Part shown: positions 1 to 4,033 of the stretch, one piece after another
Layout of the letters: the number at the start of each line of letters is the position of its first letter
Numbering within the stretch: the first letter of the stretch is position 1
NCBI GenBank assembly: GCA_934121875.1
Contig: CAKOVG010000036.1
Span: forward strand, 1-6,080
From: an uncultured Clostridia bacterium
GTDB lineage: Bacteria; Bacillota; Clostridia; TANB77; CAG-508
Direction of reading: 5' to 3'
DNA length: 6,080 bases
Position numbers and translations under genes: made by a program
Notes under the pieces: generated by a model
Seen by the model: only the letters and a program-made list of their open reading frames with translations
What the model was told of the DNA's origin: nothing
Databases searched by the model: none

Positions 1-101
1 ATATAAAACAATTTCCAGTATATATTGATAAAAACAATAAAAAGAAATATTTTGTTGATATAGATATTTTGACAGAGAATGTAGTAGATGCAATCAATTA
101 G
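1..101 (+). CDS. 3' end of an unidentified protein gene (5' truncated by window)
   Basis: Reading from base 3, the frame is open for 32 codons and stops with TAG at 99-101. The residues include QFPVYIDKNNKKKYF near the left edge and end in VVDAIN. The other two forward frames have stops within the first 30 bases, so this frame is the best candidate for a gene tail. The fragment is charged and hydrophilic, with no motif I recognise. The function is unknown. It lies about 200 bases before the surface-protein gene, with a likely promoter between them, so it is probably a separate transcription unit. Confidence 0.45.
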   Translation, partial: IKQFPVYIDKNNKKKYFVDIDILTENVVDAIN

Positions 102-218
102 AATTGATTAAAAATAAATTATCAAGGTAAAAAGATAGGAATAATGGCTCACAGAGAACCGCAGAGTATAGCATTATTACAATTGTGTTACAAATATATT
201 AAACTTTATTTACATGTA

Positions 219-247
219 TTTAAAACGCGGAACTAATATACTATAAT
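219..247 (+). promoter_or_regulatory. Probable sigma-A promoter of the surface protein-sortase cluster
   Basis: A perfect TATAAT -10 box lies at 242-247. A TTTAAA hexamer (four of six matches to TTGACA) lies at 219-224, giving a 17-base spacer. The predicted start is near 254, leaving a leader of about 45 bases before the ATG at 300. That leader carries a strong AGGAGAGG ribosome binding site at 287-294. AT-rich DNA yields such boxes by chance, so this is an inference. It is the best match in the 102-299 gap, where I see no RNA gene or riboswitch. Confidence 0.45.
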
Positions 248-299
248 AATATTGAAAGACTATAAATAATTACATAAGAAAAGAATAGGAGAGGATGTT

Positions 300-1346
300 A
301 TGAAAAAAATTTTTAAGTATGTTTTATTAGTATCAATTTTTAGTTTATTTATTCTATTTTTCAGCCAATCATTAGTAAAAGCTGGAGAAATGAGGAACAT
401 AAACACAATGGAAGAGTTAAAAACAGCTTTTGGGCAGAAAGCTGTCATTGAAGGGAATACAATAAAATTAACAGACAATGTAGTATTAAATGACCTTGGA
501 ATTGATATTCAAATACCTGAAGTAACAATAGATTTTAATGGAAAAACATTAGAATGTAAAGGTACAGGTGTAATGAGAATTTATAAAAAAGCTACATTTG
601 AAGATAACTCAACTACAGACAAGCTAAAATGGGGAGGGGTTATTTTTAACCGCCAATCTTCAGAAAGCATTCACATAGACCAAAAAGCAGAACTTACAAT
701 AAATAATGGCAAATTTGTTGATGCTGGAATAAAAACTAGTTCAAAAATTTATGTTGCAGGTAAATTAACAATTAATAATGCAACTTTTTCTACCACTAGA
801 ACTACACCAGCGGCAGACAACAATTATATGATTAAAGTGAGAGGACAAGGACACTGCATAATTAATAACGGAGAATTTACACATATGGATTCAATTATTT
901 ATGTAGGAGGAGATAAATATGCTAAGAGCAAATTGACTGTAAATGGTGGAAACTTTAATTGTTCATATACAGATGCAATTTACATCTATGCAATGTATCC
1001 TACTGTAAATAAAGATAACAGCAAAGATATAAATACACCAAAAGTTATATTAAATAATTGCAATATTAAAGCAAAGCACAGCGCAATTGGATTTTGGGGT
1101 GGCTGTACAGATGAACAATACAGAAATGCAGACACTAAAATACTTACTATTTTAGGTGGTACATATCAATGCTCAGCCAATAGTAATGGAGCACCTCTTG
1201 AAATTAGAACTTATACCGAACCAAGTACTTATTTTAATCCAAAAGATTTTGACTTACAGGGCGGAACTTTTGAATCCTTAGATGATACTCTTGGAGCAAT
1301 TAGATTATTAGGACCTAGCAAACGGAGAATACAAAACAATTTGTGA
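300..1346 (+). CDS. Secreted parallel beta-helix surface protein, N-terminal part of a frameshifted LPXTG gene
   Basis: The ATG at 300 is set by AGGAGAGG five bases upstream. Residues 1-28 form a Sec signal peptide: MKK start, a long hydrophobic core, and likely cleavage after VKA. The mature part is a repetitive Asn/Gly-rich beta-solenoid. Rungs of the type LTINNGxF recur at about residues 131-139, 155-163, 185-193, 211-219, 248-256, 281-289 and 316-324. Such right-handed beta-helices occur in pectate-lyase-like enzymes, adhesins and other surface proteins; no catalytic motif lets me choose, so no enzyme activity is claimed. After Ser340 the frame goes off the family pattern and stops at 1346. 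The natural continuation lies in the +1 frame, where dropping one base at 1320-1323 joins the two parts into a 595-residue LPXTG protein. As written, the product would be secreted but lack its cell-wall anchor. The sortase gene lies immediately downstream of the full gene. Confidence 0.85.
   Translation: MKKIFKYVLLVSIFSLFILFFSQSLVKAGEMRNINTMEELKTAFGQKAVIEGNTIKLTDNVVLNDLGIDIQIPEVTIDFNGKTLECKGTGVMRIYKKATFEDNSTTDKLKWGGVIFNRQSSESIHIDQKAELTINNGKFVDAGIKTSSKIYVAGKLTINNATFSTTRTTPAADNNYMIKVRGQGHCIINNGEFTHMDSIIYVGGDKYAKSKLTVNGGNFNCSYTDAIYIYAMYPTVNKDNSKDINTPKVILNNCNIKAKHSAIGFWGGCTDEQYRNADTKILTILGGTYQCSANSNGAPLEIRTYTEPSTYFNPKDFDLQGGTFESLDDTLGAIRLLGPSKRRIQNNL
1320..1325 (+). other. +1 frameshift site in the LPXTG surface protein gene
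   Basis: In the upstream frame the codons are CCT AGC AAA CGG and then a non-homologous tail ending in TGA at 1344-1346. The downstream frame opens after a TAG at 1309-1311 and reads GEYKTICDG onward to the LPXTG signal. Removing one base from AAAC (1320-1323) gives GPS, then K or N, then GEYKTICDG, without a gap. Which base is extra cannot be decided. The break coincides with an in-frame CGG codon at 1323-1325. Confidence 0.8.
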
Positions 1347-1422
1347 TGGACTATTAGAAGGATACAAAGGCAAAGTATATGGAGAAGATGCAGAAGGTAC
1401 AAAATATGATGATTCATGCACA

Positions 1423-2088
1423 ATGAAAAAAGTTGTAATAAAAAATGGAAAAGTAGAATCAGCTATTGGAGAAATTAAATTACTTAAAGTTATAGCAGAT
1501 TTAGGAGAAAACAAAACTGAAGAAAACAACAAAAATATAACTAAAACAGACAGTAAAACAAACATAAAACTAGAGGCAACAACATCTGTAATACCAAATG
1601 ATACAACAATGAGTATAGCAGAAATAACATCAGGAGAAACATTTAACAAAATAAAAAATAATCTAACAGAAACTAAAAATTTCAAAGCATTTAATATAAC
1701 TTTAAAATCAAACAATAAAAGCATTCAACCAAATGGTAAAGTGAAAATTAGTATTCCAATCCCAGAAGGATTTGATACTTCAAAATTAATAATATATAGA
1801 ATTGAAGATGATGGATCAAAAACAACATATCAATCAAAGGTAGAAAATGGATATGCAACATTTGAAACAGAGCATTTTTCTACATATGTACTAGCAGAAA
1901 CATCATCTAATGAAACAAAAGATAATACAAATAATAATACAGGAAAAAATGATACTAAACTACCACAAACAGGAGAAGAGAACAATGCGTTCATTGGTTG
2001 GCTTTCAATCACCATTTTTCTTGGAACTTTCTGGCTTGGCTCAATGTTAATAATTGACCGTGAAAAGAAAAAGATTACAAAAAAGTAA
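1423..2088 (+). CDS. C-terminal part of the LPXTG surface protein (LPQTG sorting signal), cut off by the frameshift
   Basis: The first ATG of this frame is at 1423, but no ribosome binding site precedes it. The frame is open and coding-like from 1312, so this is the rest of the upstream gene rather than an independent one. It holds the last solenoid residues and then a Thr/Asn/Lys-rich stretch. A predicted beta-sandwich follows (KISIPIPEGFD to HFSTYVLAE), a module often seen near the wall anchor of Firmicute surface proteins. A low-complexity Asn/Thr/Lys linker leads to the sorting signal: LPQTG at 1960-1974, a hydrophobic segment from GWLSITIF to MLII, and a basic DREKKKITKK tail. In the family, sortase cuts between Thr and Gly and links the protein to the cell wall. 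Alone this fragment has no signal peptide and could not reach the surface. The sortase gene starts 25 bases downstream. Confidence 0.8.
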   Translation: MKKVVIKNGKVESAIGEIKLLKVIADLGENKTEENNKNITKTDSKTNIKLEATTSVIPNDTTMSIAEITSGETFNKIKNNLTETKNFKAFNITLKSNNKSIQPNGKVKISIPIPEGFDTSKLIIYRIEDDGSKTTYQSKVENGYATFETEHFSTYVLAETSSNETKDNTNNNTGKNDTKLPQTGEENNAFIGWLSITIFLGTFWLGSMLIIDREKKKITKK

Positions 2089-2113
2089 TCTATCATAAAA
2101 AGGAGCAAACGTA

Positions 2114-2497
2114 ATGAGAGGAGATAAAAAACTGATTTATGTTCTGGTTGCTTTAATTATCTTCTTAGCTATAACTTTGCTTATAAGAATTAAAACAACA
2201 CCAAAATATGACTCAAAAGTATATGCAAACATATATGATGAATATGAAAGCATTTTTGGCAAAGAAGATGGGATAAATCAAATTGACGAAAATGTCACAA
2301 AAAATATAATTGAAAATAATACCCATACAATATCTGTAGGAGCTACAACTAACAATTCAGAAAAAAATAATGTAATTGGAAAAATAATAATACCCAAAAT
2401 AGAAATAAAATATCCAATTATAAAAGAGACAACAGCAGAATATCTTAAAGTTGCACCAACGAAATATTATGGACCAGAAGTAAATGAAGTGCGGTAA
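2114..2497 (+). CDS. Sortase, N-terminal part (frameshifted before the active site)
   Basis: AGGAG at 2101-2105, eight bases before the ATG, sets the start. Residues 6-25 form a single membrane anchor, followed by a polar linker to about residue 85. The start of the sortase beta-barrel then appears (IGKIIIPKIEIKYPI, then APTKYYGPE). Sortases are membrane-anchored transpeptidases outside the cell that join LPXTG proteins to peptidoglycan. This frame ends at the TAA of 2495-2497 after NEVR, just before the strand carrying the catalytic His. The product as written is an inactive 127-residue stub. Removing the C at 2492 gives NEVGNLVIVGHNY and a 214-residue protein, a normal length for a small class D-like sortase. 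The gene follows the LPXTG gene by 25 bases, so the two are probably co-transcribed and the surface protein is the likely substrate. Confidence 0.85.
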   Translation: MRGDKKLIYVLVALIIFLAITLLIRIKTTPKYDSKVYANIYDEYESIFGKEDGINQIDENVTKNIIENNTHTISVGATTNNSEKNNVIGKIIIPKIEIKYPIIKETTAEYLKVAPTKYYGPEVNEVR

Positions 2498-2759
2498 TTT
2501 AGTTATAGTTGGACATAATTATAAGAACGGACAGTTTTTTGGAAATTTAAAAAAATTAGTAAAAGGAGACAATATATTTCTTTTCTCGAGCAAAGGAAAT
2601 GCGCAAATATATAAAGTCTATGATAAATACATAACAAATGATACGGATATGAGTTGTACAAAACAAGAAACAAATGGACAAATTGAATTGACATTAATTA
2701 CTTGTTGTGATAATGATGATACTAAAAGACTAATAATAAAAGCCAGAGTATCAGACTAG
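2484..2759 (+). CDS. Sortase, C-terminal catalytic part (separated by frameshift)
   Basis: This frame carries the whole active site. His is in VIVGHNY (2514-2516), Cys is in the TLITC motif (2703-2705), and Arg is in KRLIIKARV (2727-2729). In the repaired 214-residue protein these are H134, C197 and R205. The Cys-to-Arg gap is short, and no class B-type insertions are visible, which fits a class D-like sortase. The ATG at 2484 is not a convincing start: no ribosome binding site stands at a proper distance, it overlaps the upstream frame, and a product from it would lack the membrane anchor and first strands. I read it as the continuation of the gene starting at 2114. A second Cys follows the catalytic one directly (TCC). 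Confidence 0.85.
   Translation: MKCGNLVIVGHNYKNGQFFGNLKKLVKGDNIFLFSSKGNAQIYKVYDKYITNDTDMSCTKQETNGQIELTLITCCDNDDTKRLIIKARVSD
2489..2497 (+). other. +1 frameshift site in the sortase gene
   Basis: The upstream frame reads GAA GTG CGG TAA and stops. Skipping the C at 2492 gives GTG GGT AAT, that is VGN leading into LVIVGHNY, the expected sortase strand before the catalytic His. The break coincides with the in-frame CGG codon at 2492-2494, immediately before the premature stop. It is the second one-base break in two adjacent genes. Confidence 0.8.
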
Positions 2760-2796
2760 AAAAAGAGATTAACTCGAAATGAAGGAGAATAATATT

Positions 2797-3174
2797 ATGA
2801 AAGAATTGATTATAAAAAAATGTTCTAAATGTGGAGCAATGGTTGAAGTTTTAAATGATTGTAATTGCAACAAGTGCGGAATTACATGTTGTGGAGAAGA
2901 AATGAAAATTCTTATTCCAAACAGTGTAGATGCTGCATTTGAAAAACATGTACCAACTTATGAAATAGTTGAAGATGAAATATTTGTAAAAGTAAATCAT
3001 GTAATGGAAAAAGAGCATTACATAGAGTGGATAGCAATGGTAAGTGATGAAGCAGTTTGTAAAGTTATGCTATATCCTGAACAAAATGCAGAATGCAAAT
3101 TCAAATACATACCAGGTTCAAAAATATATGCGTATTGTAATAAACATGGACTATGGTCTAATGAAGTAAAATAA
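2797..3174 (+). CDS. dfx: Desulfoferrodoxin (superoxide reductase, two-iron type)
   Basis: This is a 125-residue protein, the usual length of desulfoferrodoxin, a cytoplasmic enzyme that reduces superoxide to peroxide without making oxygen and protects anaerobes. The ATG at 2797 is preferred over the one at 2779 because AAGGAG (2782-2787) lies nine bases before it. The N-terminal desulforedoxin-like iron site is C9-x2-C12 and C31-C32. The catalytic Fe(His)4Cys site is complete: H51 in EKHVP with the conserved E49 and K50, H68 and H74 in NHVMEKEH, and C114 and H117 in CNKHG. The stretch between C12 and C31 is longer than in the classic protein and has three more Cys (22, 24, 27). The gene begins 37 bases after the sortase and ends at a strong terminator. 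It may be read through from upstream, or it may have a promoter I cannot place. Confidence 0.93.
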   Translation: MKELIIKKCSKCGAMVEVLNDCNCNKCGITCCGEEMKILIPNSVDAAFEKHVPTYEIVEDEIFVKVNHVMEKEHYIEWIAMVSDEAVCKVMLYPEQNAECKFKYIPGSKIYAYCNKHGLWSNEVK

Positions 3175-3188
3175 CATTGATAAGACAC

Positions 3189-3217
3189 ATAAAAGCGAGC
3201 TATTGGCTCGCTTTTAT
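3189..3217. terminator. Bidirectional intrinsic terminator
   Basis: A perfect inverted repeat has arms at 3189-3200 (ending AAAAGCGAGC) and 3206-3217 (starting GCTCGCTTTT), with a five-base loop TATTG. The T run in the right arm and the matching A run in the left arm let it act on both strands. It lies between the desulfoferrodoxin stop (3174) and the end of the convergent tetR gene (3222), where a shared terminator is expected. Confidence 0.92.
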
Positions 3218-3221
3218 TGAA

Positions 3222-3809
3222 TTATTCTTTTAACAAATTTCTAATTAATTCATACAAATAAGGCTTAAATCCTTCAATCGGAAGAGGTTCGTTATATAAA
3301 ATAGAATTAAAGCAAGTTGAACTAACTAACTCTATAATCATATATAATGTTACCTCAGGATTTTTAAGTTTAATATTATGTTCTTTAACACCATTTAAAA
3401 ACAAATAAACAAGACCTTCCTCAGAATTCTTATTTTTTTCATATAAATTTAATACAGTTTGGCTATAGACCCCCCATGATAAATTTTTAGATATGAATTT
3501 CAAAAGCAAAGGAGTTTTTGAAAGTTTATCAATAATGTAATTTATAACAAAAATCATTTGATCTGCAAAATTTTCTATATAAGTACTTTTGACAGCACTT
3601 ATTGCTTCAGAAAATAATGACATAGATTTTCTTGCAATTAAAACATCTCTTAATTCATATTTATCTTTAAAATATAAATAAAAAGTACCCTTTGCAACAT
3701 CTGCACTATCAACAATGTCTTGAATAGAAGTATCTTTAAATCCTTTTTCAGTAAAAAGTTTAAATCCTACGTTTAATAATCTTTCTTCTTTATCATTTTT
3801 TTCTTTCAT
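3222..3809 (-). CDS. TetR/AcrR-family transcriptional repressor
   Basis: This is a 195-residue protein, typical of the family. The N-terminal DNA-binding domain covers about residues 7-55: FKLFTEKGF, then the helix-turn-helix TSIQDIVDSADVAKGTFYLYF, then KDKYELRDVL. The remainder is a variable helical domain that in the family binds a small ligand and dimerises; its ligand cannot be read from sequence. The start has an AGGGGG ribosome binding site at 3817-3822, seven bases before the ATG. The gene is divergent from the MMPL transporter, and three matching palindromes lie in the shared upstream region. It most likely represses itself and the transporter, with release by a lipid-like or toxic compound. 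The regulatory role is strong inference; the ligand is unknown. Confidence 0.93.
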   Translation of the reverse strand: MKEKNDKEERLLNVGFKLFTEKGFKDTSIQDIVDSADVAKGTFYLYFKDKYELRDVLIARKSMSLFSEAISAVKSTYIENFADQMIFVINYIIDKLSKTPLLLKFISKNLSWGVYSQTVLNLYEKNKNSEEGLVYLFLNGVKEHNIKLKNPEVTLYMIIELVSSTCFNSILYNEPLPIEGFKPYLYELIRNLLKE

Positions 3810-3832
3810 AATCTTGCCCCCTATACAATATA

Positions 3833-3861
3833 ATTATTACATAGAAATGACGTATAGTCAA
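3833..3861 (-). promoter_or_regulatory. Probable tetR promoter
   Basis: On the minus strand a TTGACT -35 box (3861-3856) is followed by a 17-base spacer and AATAAT (3838-3833). TG sits one base before the -10, giving an extended -10 TGTAATAAT. The predicted start is near 3826, giving a short leader to the ATG at 3809. The -35 lies within the TGAC-N5-GTCA palindrome at 3848-3860, so repressor bound there should block this promoter. Confidence 0.65.
3848..3860. promoter_or_regulatory. Predicted TetR-family operator 1 (tetR side)
   Basis: The sequence is TGACGTATAGTCA, a 13-bp element with perfect outer half-sites TGAC and GTCA. It shares its half-sites and length with two other sites nearer the transporter. 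It overlaps the -35 box of the tetR promoter, which indicates negative autoregulation. Confidence 0.75.
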
Positions 3862-3963
3862 TAGAAAGAAATGAAAAACAATATAAATTATCCTATAAAA
3901 TCAATAGAAAATATCTGAAATATACAATAAATAGTAAAAATATAAAAAATTTTATAAAAACTA

Positions 3964-3992
3964 TTGACTAACGGTCAAAAAAGTAGTATATT
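3964..3992 (+). promoter_or_regulatory. Probable promoter of the MMPL transporter gene
   Basis: TTGACT at 3964-3969, a 17-base spacer and TATATT at 3987-3992 make a near-consensus sigma-A promoter. The predicted start is about 3999, with a leader of some 35 bases. The leader contains AGGAGG at 4021-4026, an ideal ribosome binding site seven bases before the ATG. The -35 is part of operator 2, and operator 3 begins just after the predicted start. Confidence 0.75.
3965..3977. promoter_or_regulatory. Predicted TetR-family operator 2 (transporter -35)
   Basis: The sequence is TGACTAACGGTCA, with TGAC and GTCA half-sites separated by five bases. One more matching base pair on each side makes a TTGAC...GTCAA palindrome. 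It overlaps the transporter -35 box, so binding would exclude RNA polymerase. Confidence 0.78.
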
Positions 3993-4000
3993 ATAAAAAG

Positions 4001-4013
4001 TGACTGGTAGTCA
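4001..4013. promoter_or_regulatory. Predicted TetR-family operator 3 (transporter start region)
   Basis: The sequence is TGACTGGTAGTCA, a perfect five-base inverted repeat TGACT/AGTCA around three bases. It begins about two bases past the predicted transcription start. Its centre is 36 bp from that of operator 2, so the two sites would bracket the promoter. Confidence 0.78.
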
Positions 4014-4033
4014 TAAAATAAGGAGGAAGAAAA

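Noticed and set aside
92..109. Inverted repeat AATCAATT-AG-AATTGATT over the stop codon of the first partial gene
   Set aside because: The arms are all A/T except one C/G pair, the loop is only two bases, and no clear T run follows, so it is a weak terminator candidate at best.
102..299. Possible riboswitch or small RNA before the surface-protein gene
   Set aside because: No stable G/C stem, known riboswitch core or terminator-like hairpin is visible, and the predicted promoter leaves too short a leader.
1308..1724. Minus-strand open frame of 138 codons opposite the surface protein
   Set aside because: It lies antisense to a well-supported gene, has a Phe/Ser/Leu-rich composition typical of complement reading of Lys/Asn/Glu-rich coding DNA, and has no ribosome binding site.
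2779..2796. Upstream ATG at 2779 as the start of desulfoferrodoxin
   Set aside because: It lacks a ribosome binding site and itself overlaps the AAGGAG that serves the ATG at 2797; the shorter form has the normal family length.
3858..3910. Ten-base direct repeat TCAATAGAAA at 3858-3867 and 3901-3910
   Set aside because: Short and A/T-rich. One copy overlaps operator 1 only partly and the other has no half-site partner; chance is likely.
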